From Pseudophaeobacter sp. EL27 (lineage in GTDB: Bacteria > Pseudomonadota > Alphaproteobacteria > Rhodobacterales > Rhodobacteraceae): DNA of 64,000 nucleotides. The stretch's first letter is position 1. Each line of letters begins with the position of its first letter. Positions 1-8,203 of this stretch are shown here, in pieces. The position numbers were made by a program, and so were the translations under genes. The stretch is from NCBI RefSeq assembly GCF_900313025.1, contig NZ_OMPQ01000011.1, positions 411,551 to 475,550 on the forward strand, written 5' to 3'. A model generated the notes under the pieces. That model saw nothing but the letters and a program-made list of their open reading frames with translations. It did not search any database and was not told where the DNA came from.

Positions 1-931
1 TAACGAGCGTACTGCTGGTGTTTCCGAAACCAACATCACCAGCCGTCTGCGTCTGCAGGTCGACATGTCCACCGAAACCGATGGCGGCATCGGCTTCAAC
101 GCACGCGTTCGTATGCAGTCCGAAAGCCGTGACGGCAATCCTGCTGGTTCCGCTGGTACCGCAGGTGATTCCGACGGCCCAGCCCTGAACGGCGCAGATG
201 AGCTGGCTGACGACAACGGCTTCAACGGTGCACGTTTTGGCGTGACCTATGGCGGCCTGGCTGTCAACGTTGGCAACATCATCGGTGCTGTTGAAAACGC
301 ACCTGGCCTGTTCACCACCGGAACACGTTCTGCTGGCACAGGCATCGACGGCATGGGTTTCCACTCAGTTGTGATCAAATCCCGCACCGGTACTGCCTTT
401 AACTGGGATGCGTATTCCTCCGACGGCATGGGCGCAAACGGTATCGAAGCTCTGTACTCCATGGGCGGCTTCACTGGTCACATCTCCTACAGCCAGCAGA
501 ACGGCGGTACCGTTCTGGGTAAAGCTGGTGGCGAAGACCGCACCGGTATCATGCTGACATACTCCTTCTCCGACTACTATGTGACAGCTGCTGCTCAGTC
601 CTCTTCGGTTGCAGCAAACGACGTCACATTCGTCGCAGCTGGCGGTGACTTCGGCGCATTTGGCGCACGTCTGGCCTATGGTTCGACTGACGCGGCTGAC
701 TCGGTTACTCTCGAAGGTAACATGGACATCGGCGCGGCTTCCAACATCCTGGTTTGGGTTAACTCCACCGACGTTTCCGGTGTTGTTACCGCAGCTGACA
801 CAGCTGACGGCACCTCCTTCGGCATCAACTACCAGTACGACCTGGGTGGCGGCGCTACCTTCGTTGCTGGTTATGTTGACGAAGCAGACGATGACAACCA
901 GTTCCAGGCTGGTGTATACTTCAGCTTCTAA
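1..931 (+). CDS. Outer-membrane porin, C-terminal part
   Basis: The frame is already open at the left edge of the window, so the start and signal peptide lie outside. About 309 codons are visible. The protein is rich in Gly, Ala, Ser, Thr and Asp. It shows alternating polar/hydrophobic strands and ends in a phenylalanine (Tyr-Phe-Ser-Phe), the usual recognition end of outer-membrane beta-barrels. Composition and the 'GLAVNVGN' and 'NYQYDLGGGATFVAGYVDE' segments match the general porins of Rhodobacteraceae, which let small hydrophilic solutes cross the outer membrane. A clear terminator follows, so the gene ends its own transcript. Solute preference cannot be told from the sequence. Confidence 0.9.
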   Translation, partial: NERTAGVSETNITSRLRLQVDMSTETDGGIGFNARVRMQSESRDGNPAGSAGTAGDSDGPALNGADELADDNGFNGARFGVTYGGLAVNVGNIIGAVENAPGLFTTGTRSAGTGIDGMGFHSVVIKSRTGTAFNWDAYSSDGMGANGIEALYSMGGFTGHISYSQQNGGTVLGKAGGEDRTGIMLTYSFSDYYVTAAAQSSSVAANDVTFVAAGGDFGAFGARLAYGSTDAADSVTLEGNMDIGAASNILVWVNSTDVSGVVTAADTADGTSFGINYQYDLGGGATFVAGYVDEADDDNQFQAGVYFSF

Positions 932-957
932 GCTGAACTACGCTTAGCGTGAATTGG

Positions 958-987
958 GGGCGGGCTCTTAACAGAGCTCGCCCTTTT
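958..987 (+). terminator. Rho-independent terminator of the porin gene
   Basis: A 10-bp GC-rich stem (one G-T wobble) pairs 958-967 with 974-983 around a 6-nt loop. Four T residues follow. It starts 26 bases after the porin stop codon. Confidence 0.85.
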
Positions 988-1051
988 CGTTTGGCTCTTA
1001 ACATTTGCTGCCAAACAGTGTTGTTTTGGCGTCAAAACCGGAGGACGCTAA

Positions 1052-1714
1052 ATGTCGCTGCAAGAAATCAAAACTCGTATCACAGCGGCAGAGGCTGCTG
1101 CTGGCCGTCCCGAAGGATCGGTGACCCTGATCGCGGTGTCCAAAGTTCAGCCAAACGCGCGGGTGGCGACGGTTCTGGGCGAAGGACAGCGCTGTTTTGG
1201 TGAAAACCGCGTGCAGGAGGCCATGGGGAAATGGCCCGATTTTGCCGAGGCTTACACGGGGCTGGATCTGCATCTGATTGGCCCTTTGCAAACCAACAAG
1301 GCGCGTCAGGCGATGGAGCTGTTCAGCTCTATCCACACATTGGACCGTCCCAAGTTGGCCAAAGCCCTGGTGCGACTGGCGCAGGAGCTGGGCAAGTGTC
1401 CGGATCTTTTTATTCAGGTCAATACCGGGGCCGAGCCGCAAAAGGCCGGTATTCTGCCTGCCGAGGCCGACGGGTTTGTTGCTGAGTGCCGCGCCTTGGA
1501 TCTGCCAATCAAGGGGCTGATGTGTATCCCGCCGGTTTCAGAGGTGGCCACCGATCATTTTACACAACTGTCAGAGATGGCCGCACGCAATGGGTTGCAG
1601 GGTCTCTCCATGGGGATGAGTGGTGACTTTGAAACTGCAATCGCCCATGGTGCTACCCATGTCCGGGTTGGTTCCGCCATTTTTGGGGCCAGGGCCTATA
1701 GGCAAGTGAGCTAG
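1052..1714 (+). CDS. yggS: YggS-type pyridoxal phosphate homeostasis protein
   Basis: This 220-residue protein of the YggS/PLPBP family binds pyridoxal 5'-phosphate and is thought to buffer the cofactor pool in the cytosol. It has the alanine-racemase-like N-terminal barrel fold without racemase activity. The PLP lysine is Lys31 in 'AVSKVQP'. 'FGENRVQEA' (around residue 50) and 'GMSGDFETAIAHGATHVRVG' near the C-terminus are family signatures. The length is typical. A GGAG Shine-Dalgarno lies about 9 bases before the ATG. It follows the porin terminator, so it probably has its own promoter. Confidence 0.93.
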   Translation: MSLQEIKTRITAAEAAAGRPEGSVTLIAVSKVQPNARVATVLGEGQRCFGENRVQEAMGKWPDFAEAYTGLDLHLIGPLQTNKARQAMELFSSIHTLDRPKLAKALVRLAQELGKCPDLFIQVNTGAEPQKAGILPAEADGFVAECRALDLPIKGLMCIPPVSEVATDHFTQLSEMAARNGLQGLSMGMSGDFETAIAHGATHVRVGSAIFGARAYRQVS

Positions 1715-1741
1715 ACCTTAACAATTGCGAGATGCGTAACG

Positions 1742-2137
1742 ATGAAGAAAGCCATTCTGATACTGACTCTCCTGATGGGCGCAACGGGCGTTCAGGCCGG
1801 GGAGCTTTCGTTGAAATTTTCCTCTTGGGGCAATATTCCAAGCTGCACCACCGGAAGCCCGAACAAGGTGGGAAACCCTGCTTTTGTGCTCAGGGGCCTG
1901 CCTGAGGGGACCACTTCGGTGCAATTCCGCCTCAAGGATCTGGATGTGCCCAGTTACAACCATGGCGGCAGCAAGCGGATCGCAATGTCTGGCGATGGGA
2001 CCGTTCCTGAAGGCAGCTTCACTTACAAGAGCCCCTGCCCTCCGAGTGGGGTGCATACCTATGAATGGACCGTGACAGCGCGCAAGGGCGGCAAGGTTCT
2101 GGCGCGGGCCACGGCGCAGCGCCGCTATCCTGAATAA
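1742..2137 (+). CDS. Small secreted PEBP-like protein
   Basis: This is a 131-residue protein with a clear signal peptide of about 19 residues ending in VQA-G. The mature part resembles a shortened phosphatidylethanolamine-binding (YbhB/YbcL) fold. 'LKDLDVP' stands where the family has its Asp-Pro-Asp-Ala-Pro motif, and 'SPCPPSGVHTYEWTV' matches the Gly-Pro-x-Pro-Pro-x-Gly-x-His-Arg-Tyr motif. Two cysteines (in 'IPSCTT' and 'SPCPP') could form a periplasmic disulfide. Usual family members are about 160-180 residues, so this is a minimal version. It starts 27 bases after yggS and could share its transcript. Function is unknown. Confidence 0.6.
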   Translation: MKKAILILTLLMGATGVQAGELSLKFSSWGNIPSCTTGSPNKVGNPAFVLRGLPEGTTSVQFRLKDLDVPSYNHGGSKRIAMSGDGTVPEGSFTYKSPCPPSGVHTYEWTVTARKGGKVLARATAQRRYPE

Positions 2138-2656
2138 CTATACCAGATTGGGGACAATCACCCGGCTGCCCGGCACCACGCGGGCGGTCAGCCAATGCAG
2201 ATCGCTGCGGTCAAAGGCGATGCAGCCTTCGGTCGGGTATCCCGGGCGGCGCCATTGATGGATAAAGATGGCAGAACCCTTGCCGGGGGTAGCATTGGGC
2301 CAGTTCCAATCCAGTATCAGCACCAGATCATAAAGCGGGTCGGCACGGCGCAGGTGCTCGTGGCTATAGCCATAGGGCGCTGTAACCCGGCTGTTGTAAT
2401 GGGTATCGCGTCCATCGTCAGACCATAGGTCACGCGGGCCTATTTGCTGTGCCCAGGCATTGGGGCGCGCCATGCGGTCCGGACGGTAAAGCATTCCGAC
2501 AATGTGATGCACCCCGGTGGGGGTGGCCCCGTCGCCTTCGCGCTTATCAGTGGAGATCCCACCCTTGCCGATGCTGCAGGGCAGTAAGCGGCCGGCAAAG
2601 CGCAGACCCTGCCGGGTCAGTACCAGATCAGCGGCAGAAAAGGGCAGGTTGCTCAC
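2138..2656 (-). CDS. L,D-transpeptidase (YkuD) family protein
   Basis: This 172-residue protein of the YkuD fold acts on peptidoglycan cross-links or related peptide bonds. The catalytic motif is complete: His133 in 'IFIHQW' and Cys145 in 'YPTEGCIAF'. No signal peptide is visible from the chosen GTG start, so export is not obvious. The GTG overlaps the ribA stop by three bases (GTGA), pointing to translational coupling with ribA. It converges with, and directly abuts, the PEBP-like gene. The exact substrate (meso-DAP cross-link or lipoprotein attachment) cannot be told. Confidence 0.85.
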   Translation of the reverse strand: MSNLPFSAADLVLTRQGLRFAGRLLPCSIGKGGISTDKREGDGATPTGVHHIVGMLYRPDRMARPNAWAQQIGPRDLWSDDGRDTHYNSRVTAPYGYSHEHLRRADPLYDLVLILDWNWPNATPGKGSAIFIHQWRRPGYPTEGCIAFDRSDLHWLTARVVPGSRVIVPNLV

Positions 2657-3744
2657 AACATATGCCCGGATTTGGCCGCCTTGGTGGCCAGGTACTGCGC
2701 GTTGAAAGCGTTTTCTCCAACCTTCAACTCGACACGTTCCGCAACCTTGATCCCGGTTTTCTCCATCATCGCAATCTTGTTGGGGTTATTGGTCAGCAAC
2801 CGCACCTGCGAGAACCCCAGCGCTTTCAGGATGGCAGAGCCAAGCCGGAAATCCCGTTCATCATCCTCAAAACCGAGGCGGTGATTGGCCTCAACTGTGT
2901 CAAACCCCTGATCCTGAAGGGAATAGGCGCGCATCTTATTGGCGAGACCAATACCGCGACCCTCTTGATTGAGGTAGAGCAAGACACCACTGCCCTGCGT
3001 CCCCATCTGCGCGAGAGCAGCATTGAGCTGCGGGCCGCAGTCACATTTGAGCGAACCCAGCACATCGCCGGTGAAGCAGGCCGAATGCAGTCGCGCCAGC
3101 ACCGGCTTGCTGCGATCAGGACGGCCAATCTCGATAGCATAGTGTTCTTCGGCGCCATCTTCGGGGCGGAAGATATGAAGCCGCCCGGCTTCGGCAGCCT
3201 GTATCGGCAGACGGGCAGCGGCAACCGCATGTAGCGGCGAGCTTTGGCTCATCAGCGGTTCTGCTGCGGCCTGTGGCAGCAAAGTCAGCCCGTGATCGGT
3301 GGCAAATTGCGCGCCTGTGCCTTTCAGTGGCACCAAAAGGGCCGCAGGTAGCAGTCGGGCGGATTTGACCAGAGCAATGGCAAGACGGTGCAGCGCGGCG
3401 CTGCCTTCGCGGGCACTGATCAGCGGGCCCTTCATGGGGGCATTCAGATCATCCGCAGGATCAGCAATCGCTTGAATCCAGTCCAGGGTTGCCACCTCTG
3501 GCAGACGGATGCGGGCGGTATCCCCATCATAGGCGCGGGCCTTGAGTGTTTCGGCCCGCCGCGCGGTCAGGGCCAGAGTGACCTCCCCCAGCGCCTGCAT
3601 GTCCTTCAGCCGTTCCTGGGACAGGCTTTCAGCCGCGATGGCGAGGGCAGCCTGACCCTCCTCAATGAGGACAACGGGCAGCCCCATGCGCAGATCCACG
3701 CGCGCGCGGGCCAGCAGTTCGATCATGGAGGGCATCAGGCTCAT
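2653..3744 (-). CDS. ribA: GTP cyclohydrolase II with N-terminal extension
   Basis: Catalyses the first step of riboflavin synthesis, opening GTP to 2,5-diamino-6-ribosylamino-pyrimidinone phosphate. The C-terminal ~200 residues carry the full RibA domain. The zinc cysteines are in 'HSACFTGDVLGSLKCDCGPQ', the active-site loop is 'LYLNQEGRGIGL', and 'LLTNNPNKI' is the GTP-binding end. The first ~160 residues are a poorly conserved extension, which may be a degenerate relative of the dihydroxybutanone-phosphate synthase half of fused RibBA proteins. I chose the start at 3744 because the protein then begins with the 'MSLMPSMIELLARARVDLRMG' type of N-terminus. The open frame continues upstream to 3885 without protein-like content. 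Confidence 0.9.
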   Translation of the reverse strand: MSLMPSMIELLARARVDLRMGLPVVLIEEGQAALAIAAESLSQERLKDMQALGEVTLALTARRAETLKARAYDGDTARIRLPEVATLDWIQAIADPADDLNAPMKGPLISAREGSAALHRLAIALVKSARLLPAALLVPLKGTGAQFATDHGLTLLPQAAAEPLMSQSSPLHAVAAARLPIQAAEAGRLHIFRPEDGAEEHYAIEIGRPDRSKPVLARLHSACFTGDVLGSLKCDCGPQLNAALAQMGTQGSGVLLYLNQEGRGIGLANKMRAYSLQDQGFDTVEANHRLGFEDDERDFRLGSAILKALGFSQVRLLTNNPNKIAMMEKTGIKVAERVELKVGENAFNAQYLATKAAKSGHML

Positions 3745-3902
3745 GCAGCAGATCCAGCGGTTGGTACACAATAACGGGCCTTTCCTAGGCCCAATTTCGA
3801 CAGAAGTGAAACAAATCCTTTGCTGTGGACACGACGGCGTGAGTGTTTTGCAGCATATCTTGTCCTTTGCATGATGGAAGCGCATCTGTCAGTCATGGAA
3901 AC

Positions 3903-3930
3903 AGGAGAGTAGAGGCAGGAGAGTAGAGAC
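3903..3930 (+). promoter_or_regulatory. Tandemly duplicated Shine-Dalgarno segment
   Basis: The bases just before the response-regulator ATG are a direct duplication of a 13-base unit reading CAGGAGAGTAGAG, at 3903-3915 and again at 3917-3929. Each unit holds an AGGAG ribosome-binding motif. The downstream copy sits at normal spacing from the ATG at 3931. The extra copy could raise ribosome capture, or it may simply be a slippage duplication. Confidence 0.7.
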
Positions 3931-4617
3931 ATGGCGCAATTGAAAAAAATTCTACTGGTGGACGACGACGAGGACCTGCGCGAGGCCCTGAGCGAACAGC
4001 TGATCATGACCGAAGACTTTGATGTCTTTGAGGCCGAGAATGGCCAGGGCGCCATGGAGCGTGTCAAAGAAGCGCTGTATGATCTGGTGATCCTGGACGT
4101 TGGTCTGCCCGATACCGATGGACGTGAGCTGTGCCGCCTGATGCGCAAACAGGGCGTCAAGGCGCCGATTCTGATGCTGACAGGCCATGACAGCGATTCC
4201 GATACCATCCTGGGCCTGGATGCCGGCGCCAACGACTATGTCTCGAAACCCTTTAAATTTCCGGTGCTTCTGGCGCGGATCCGCGCCCAGCTGCGCCAGC
4301 ATGAGCAATCCGAAGACGCGGTCTTTGTCCTTGGGCCCTATACGTTCAAACCTGCGATGAAGATGCTGATGACCGAGGATGACCGCAAGATCCGCCTCAC
4401 CGAGAAAGAGACCAATATCCTGAAGTTCCTCTATCGCTCCACCGATGGTGTGGTGGCGCGCGATGTGCTGCTGCATGAGGTCTGGGGCTATAACGCCGGG
4501 GTCACAACCCACACTCTGGAAACCCATATCTACCGTCTGCGCCAGAAGATCGAGCCCGATCCCTCAAATGCGCGTATCCTGGTGACGGAGTCCGGCGGAT
4601 ATCGTCTGATCAGCTAA
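3931..4617 (+). CDS. OmpR/PhoB-type response regulator
   Basis: This 228-residue two-domain transcription factor has an N-terminal receiver (about 1-120) with the acidic pair in 'LLVDDDED', phospho-acceptor Asp56 in 'VILDVGLPD' and Lys106 in 'VSKPF'. A C-terminal winged helix follows (about 130-228), with the recognition region 'THTLETHIYRLRQKIE'. No histidine kinase gene lies beside it, so it is an orphan in this window. The strong terminator after the stop makes it monocistronic. I cannot say which regulon it controls. Confidence 0.9.
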   Translation: MAQLKKILLVDDDEDLREALSEQLIMTEDFDVFEAENGQGAMERVKEALYDLVILDVGLPDTDGRELCRLMRKQGVKAPILMLTGHDSDSDTILGLDAGANDYVSKPFKFPVLLARIRAQLRQHEQSEDAVFVLGPYTFKPAMKMLMTEDDRKIRLTEKETNILKFLYRSTDGVVARDVLLHEVWGYNAGVTTHTLETHIYRLRQKIEPDPSNARILVTESGGYRLIS

Positions 4618-4722
4618 GGTGTTTTTATTGACATAGGTCAAAGACACATTCTTAGCGCATCTTTAACCATGTTCGTATCCCGCGCATGTCCGGGTCATGA
4701 CATGCACCTCCCTGTTGGACTA

Positions 4723-4750
4723 GGCCGGGCATCGCGCCCGGCCCTTTTTT
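4723..4750 (+). terminator. Rho-independent terminator after the response regulator
   Basis: A perfect 8-bp stem pairs GGCCGGGC (4723-4730) with GCCCGGCC (4736-4743) around a 5-nt loop, followed by C and six T. It lies 105 bases after the response-regulator stop and just before the end of the convergent oxygenase gene. Confidence 0.9.
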
Positions 4751-4754
4751 CGCC

Positions 4755-5864
4755 CTAGCGTTGCAACAGGCGCAGGCGGCTTTCAAATTCACCGCGATCG
4801 ACGTAGCAGCCATGCAGGTGCCGGAACCCGGTCTGCGGGTCAAAAGCATCACGGCCATGAAGAACCCGGCGGTTGTCAAACACCACCATCTCGCCGCCTT
4901 TGAGTTTCAGCGTGACCAGATAATCGGCGCTGCGGGTCATGATCATGAACTGACGATAGGCGCGGTAGTAACGGGTCATCAGATCGGGTGCGAGGTCGAG
5001 GATATCGGCCAGATGCGCATTAAAGCAGATCTCGATGATCTGCCCGTCTTCATCCAGATTGATGACCTTCTTCCGGTTTCTGATATCGGTAACCTGATCG
5101 TGGAACCGGAACGGGATCGAGACCGTGGACAGCAGGGCAAAGGCCTCTGGGTCTGTCTTGCGCAGATCTTCTGCAATGGCGTAGCCGTCGCAGAACAGCG
5201 AGCCGCCGCCCGTGGCCTCATTTGCCAGACAATGCAGGAATTGAAAGCCGGGAGGCAGTTCCTGGTTGGTCAGATCGGTGTGCAGGGGCAGGGCTATGGG
5301 GGTATAGGCCAGATTGTTCGGATTTGGCTTGGACTGGACTTCGAAGGTCAGGCCAAAGTTGGTTTCCCGCAGGAAACCGATGCGGCGGGCGACATCCATG
5401 CCGGCCTCGGTGCTGTCGGCCAACCCTTCCACAATGGAGAGCCCGTATTTCTGGGTCTGGATCAACCAATCCTGCAGGGCCTGATCCGAGGTCTGGACCT
5501 CATCGGCCCTGGCGCGGGGAATACCCTGAGCGCCGAGATCTTTGCGCCAGTGGTGGAAGCCGGTGCGCGCCGGATCGGCGGCATATTGGCCAGGGCGCCG
5601 CGCGCTCAACCAGGACAGATCAAAGGTGGAGATGGTCTCGTCCCCCTGCCACCAGATGCTGAGGCTCTGGCCATCAGTCTCGATTTTGCTGGGGGTCACA
5701 TCCAGGGGAATGGCGGTCAGATCGGTGATCCGTTCCTGGGTCTGCGGGTGGAAACCGGCGGGATCATTGTCGCGCAGCCAGATGTAGGGGAAATCGGCAC
5801 TGCTGCCATCGGCAAAGGTGAGGTGAACAAGGGCATCGTCGGAACGAAGGGTGGCATTGGCCAT
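4755..5864 (-). CDS. Gamma-butyrobetaine hydroxylase-like 2OG-Fe(II) dioxygenase
   Basis: This 369-residue protein combines an N-terminal DUF971-like domain (about 1-90, 'FPYIWLRDNDP') with a TauD/TfdA-type dioxygenase domain. The iron ligands are visible as His-x-Asp in 'LPLHTDLTNQE' and the distal His in 'RVLHGRDAF'. The 2-oxoglutarate arginine is probably in 'GFRHLHGCYVDRGEFESRLR'. This layout matches gamma-butyrobetaine hydroxylase (last step to L-carnitine) and trimethyllysine dioxygenase. It may therefore relate to the quaternary-amine genes at 31-39 kb. The start at 5864 has a GGAGG about 7 bases upstream. The open frame continues to 6098 but lacks protein-like content. Confidence 0.85.
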   Translation of the reverse strand: MANATLRSDDALVHLTFADGSSADFPYIWLRDNDPAGFHPQTQERITDLTAIPLDVTPSKIETDGQSLSIWWQGDETISTFDLSWLSARRPGQYAADPARTGFHHWRKDLGAQGIPRARADEVQTSDQALQDWLIQTQKYGLSIVEGLADSTEAGMDVARRIGFLRETNFGLTFEVQSKPNPNNLAYTPIALPLHTDLTNQELPPGFQFLHCLANEATGGGSLFCDGYAIAEDLRKTDPEAFALLSTVSIPFRFHDQVTDIRNRKKVINLDEDGQIIEICFNAHLADILDLAPDLMTRYYRAYRQFMIMTRSADYLVTLKLKGGEMVVFDNRRVLHGRDAFDPQTGFRHLHGCYVDRGEFESRLRLLQR

Positions 5865-6217
5865 GGATAGGCCTCCATAAAAAAGCATGCGCGCGGGCAT
5901 GTTGGACAGGTCATATGAGGGGAATGGCTGAACAGTCAGCTCAGGTAGCACCACCCGGGGGCGGCCACCAGTCATAGGCTTTTTTATAGGGGTGCCCTGG
6001 GCGTTGCCCGAGGACGGAGGAGCGTGGCACGGCGCAGGGCCTCTGTGTGAAGAGCAGTTTGGGCAGCTTTGGAAAAACAAATGAAAAATGGCAAGCAAAT
6101 TTCACCAAAATCCGACCTCATGCTCAGAAAAAGATGCATCTTTGATTTTCCAGTCTAGAGGTTCCCCTTCTGTTCATGCATGTTCAGGGGCAACTCATCT
6201 AGGAAGAGAGACGCAGC
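5865..6217. other. Divergent intergenic region
   Basis: These 353 bases separate the minus-strand oxygenase from plus-strand xthA and must hold promoters for both. The only structure I see is a 14-base palindrome at 6130-6143. Readable frames here look non-coding. Confidence 0.6.
6130..6143. promoter_or_regulatory. Perfect 14-base palindrome, possible operator
   Basis: AAAGATGCATCTTT reads the same on both strands. It lies 75 bases upstream of the xthA start, in the divergent region shared with the oxygenase gene. It is compact enough for a dimeric repressor. The AAGATGCAT core recalls the half-site described for NsrR-type regulators, but the spacing differs and no NO-related gene is adjacent. 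Confidence 0.4.
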
Positions 6218-7006
6218 ATGGCCTTTACCCTTGCCACTTGGAACATCAACTCTGTCCGCCTGCGCGAAGGGCTGGTGCAGAAACTCATGCGCGAGGAAGG
6301 CCCGGATGTGCTGTGCCTGCAGGAGTGCAAAAGCCCGGTGGATCTGATCCCGACCGAGGGTTTTGCCGAGTTGGGCTATCCCCACATGGTGGCACGCGGC
6401 CAGAAGGGCTATAACGGCGTCGCCATTCTGTCGCGCCTGCCCATCGAGGAGGCCGGGGCTGAGGATTTTGCCAATCTTGGTCACGCCCGTCATATCGCTG
6501 GGCGCTTGGAGAACGGTGTAACCGTGCATAATTTCTATGTGCCTGCAGGCGGGGATAAGCCCGACCGCGCGGTGAATGAGAAATTTGGTCAGAAGCTGGA
6601 TTACCTCAGTGAGATGCGGGATTGGTTCAAGGCTGAGCGGCCCGAGAAGTCCATTCTGGTAGGGGATCTGAATATCGCGCCCCGCGAGGATGATGTCTGG
6701 GATCACAAGAAGATGCTGAAAATTGTCAGCCACACGCCAGTGGAGGTGGATCTGTTGGCAGAGGTGCAGGAGGCTGGCAGTTGGGCGGATGTAACCCGGG
6801 CGGATATCCCCGAAGGGTTGCTGTATAGCTGGTGGAGCTATCGCGCCAAAGATTGGGATGCAGCGGACAAGGGGCGACGGTTAGACCATGTCTGGGCCAC
6901 CGAAGACATCAAGCAGGCGGCGCATTCCAGCCGGGTTCTGCGCGCCGCGCGTGGTTGGGAAAAGCCCAGCGACCATGCGCCAGTCTTTGCGACTTTTGAT
7001 CTGTAA
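6218..7006 (+). CDS. xthA: Exodeoxyribonuclease III
   Basis: This 262-residue enzyme of the exonuclease-endonuclease-phosphatase fold cuts at abasic sites and removes 3'-blocking groups in base-excision repair. Family residues are in place: 'TWNINSVR' at the N-terminus, metal-binding Glu36 in 'CLQECK', 'GDLNIAPRE' in the middle, and the C-terminal 'RLDHVWAT' and 'SDHAPVFATF' with catalytic His253. The length is normal. An AGAGAG-type ribosome-binding site lies before the ATG. A structured repeat begins 13 bases after the stop. Confidence 0.95.
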   Translation: MAFTLATWNINSVRLREGLVQKLMREEGPDVLCLQECKSPVDLIPTEGFAELGYPHMVARGQKGYNGVAILSRLPIEEAGAEDFANLGHARHIAGRLENGVTVHNFYVPAGGDKPDRAVNEKFGQKLDYLSEMRDWFKAERPEKSILVGDLNIAPREDDVWDHKKMLKIVSHTPVEVDLLAEVQEAGSWADVTRADIPEGLLYSWWSYRAKDWDAADKGRRLDHVWATEDIKQAAHSSRVLRAARGWEKPSDHAPVFATFDL

Positions 7007-7018
7007 GCGTTAAAGGGC

Positions 7019-7108
7019 AGGGGCGGCTCCCGCCCGTCGTTTGGGCATCACAGATGCCCGCCTCCCGTTGGGCCGAGCGCCGCGCTGACGCGCGGCGCGG
7101 TTGCGCCT
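7019..7108 (+). repeat. Structured intergenic repeat, family 1, copy A
   Basis: GC-rich element with three parts: a conserved GGCTCCCGCCC hairpin, a copy-specific hairpin at 7043-7059 (GGGCATC, loop ACA, GATGCCC), and a conserved CGTTGGGCC block followed by a GCGCCGCG/CGCGGCGC stem. The same order is found at 9104, 24042 and, on the other strand, 9376. It lies directly after xthA in the same orientation. Confidence 0.75.
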
Positions 7109-7243
7109 CTTTGCGGTCTGGTCTGATGGGCCTCAGGCGGTGAGAAATGCGGAGAGAGGAGGGCTGTGGCGAACTCCTCTCTTGGTTTCTGTGCTTCAGG
7201 GCTCCATATAGGGGCCAAGCTTCAAACGGAGAAGATTGAGACA

Positions 7244-8176
7244 ATGGACATTATTGGCGGAGCGGGCACAGCAGCCCCCGCAGGTGATTTGATCAAGGAC
7301 GTCGGTGAGGCGACCTTTATGCAGGATGTGGTCGAGGCCTCGATGCAGGCACCGGTGATTGTTGATTTCTGGGCGCCGTGGTGTGGCCCATGTAAGACGC
7401 TTGGCCCTGCTTTGGAAGCGGTCGTGACCAAAGCCAAGGGCGCGGTCACCATGGCCAAGGTCAATGTGGATGAGAACCAGCGTCTGGTGCAGGCGTTGTC
7501 ACAGCAGGGCTTGCCTCTGCAATCCATCCCAACTGTTGTTGCCTTTGTTGAGGGGCGCCCGCTCGATATGTTCCAGGGGAATGTCCCGCCGAGTGAGATC
7601 GAAGCCTTTGTGAACAAGGCGATCGAGGCTGGCGGTGGCAGCGCGGATGGCGGCCTGGCCGAGGCGCTGGAAGTGGCGGAACAGATGCTGACAGAGGGCG
7701 AGGTTGCCGACGCGGCGCAGACCTTTGCGGCAATCATTGGCGAAGATGACAAGAGCGCCGCGGCCTATGGCGGCCTGGCGCGGGCGCATATTGCGCTGGG
7801 AGATCTGGACCAGGCCGAGGCGGCTCTGAATGGTGCTCCGGCAGAGATCGCCGATGCTGCTGAGATTGAGGCGGCGCGGGCGCAGATCGAACTGGCGCGA
7901 CAGGCGGAAAATGCCGGCCCGGTTGCGGAACTGGCTTCCAAGGTCGAGGCCAACCCAGAGGATCTGGAGGCGCGGTTTGAACTGGCGCAGGCGCTGCATG
8001 CCGCCGGAGATGCCGAGGCTGCTGTCACAGAGTTGCTGGAGCTGTTCCGTCGCGATCGGGAATGGAATGAGGGCGCTGCCAAGGCACAGCTTTTCACCAT
8101 CTTTGATGCGCTTCAGCCAAATGACCCGGTGGTTTTGAATGGGCGACGCAAGCTGAGCTCATTAATTTTTGCCTAA
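7244..8176 (+). CDS. Thioredoxin-TPR protein (CnoX/YbbN-like)
   Basis: This 310-residue cytosolic protein has an N-terminal thioredoxin domain (about 20-130) followed by tetratricopeptide-like helices rich in Ala and Glu (about 140-310). The active site keeps both cysteines as Trp-Cys-Gly-Pro-Cys at Cys47 and Cys50, with the cis-proline in 'SIPTVVAF'. The family (YbbN/CnoX) works as a redox-aware holdase that passes clients to chaperones. E. coli YbbN lacks the CxxC, so this version may retain true redox activity. The start at 7244 follows a GGAG. An upstream in-frame start at 7166 lies in the repeat tail and is less likely. Confidence 0.88.
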   Translation: MDIIGGAGTAAPAGDLIKDVGEATFMQDVVEASMQAPVIVDFWAPWCGPCKTLGPALEAVVTKAKGAVTMAKVNVDENQRLVQALSQQGLPLQSIPTVVAFVEGRPLDMFQGNVPPSEIEAFVNKAIEAGGGSADGGLAEALEVAEQMLTEGEVADAAQTFAAIIGEDDKSAAAYGGLARAHIALGDLDQAEAALNGAPAEIADAAEIEAARAQIELARQAENAGPVAELASKVEANPEDLEARFELAQALHAAGDAEAAVTELLELFRRDREWNEGAAKAQLFTIFDALQPNDPVVLNGRRKLSSLIFA

Positions 8177-8203
8177 TCGCGTCTCTGCCCTACAGTAATA
8201 GCC

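Noticed and set aside
2449..3234. 261-codon plus-strand frame over the ribA region
   Set aside because: It overlaps both ribA and the transpeptidase gene in antisense and has no conserved motif.
4761..5870. 369-codon plus-strand frame antisense to the oxygenase gene
   Set aside because: The minus strand has the full iron-ligand motifs. The plus text is Gly/Gln-rich with no domain.
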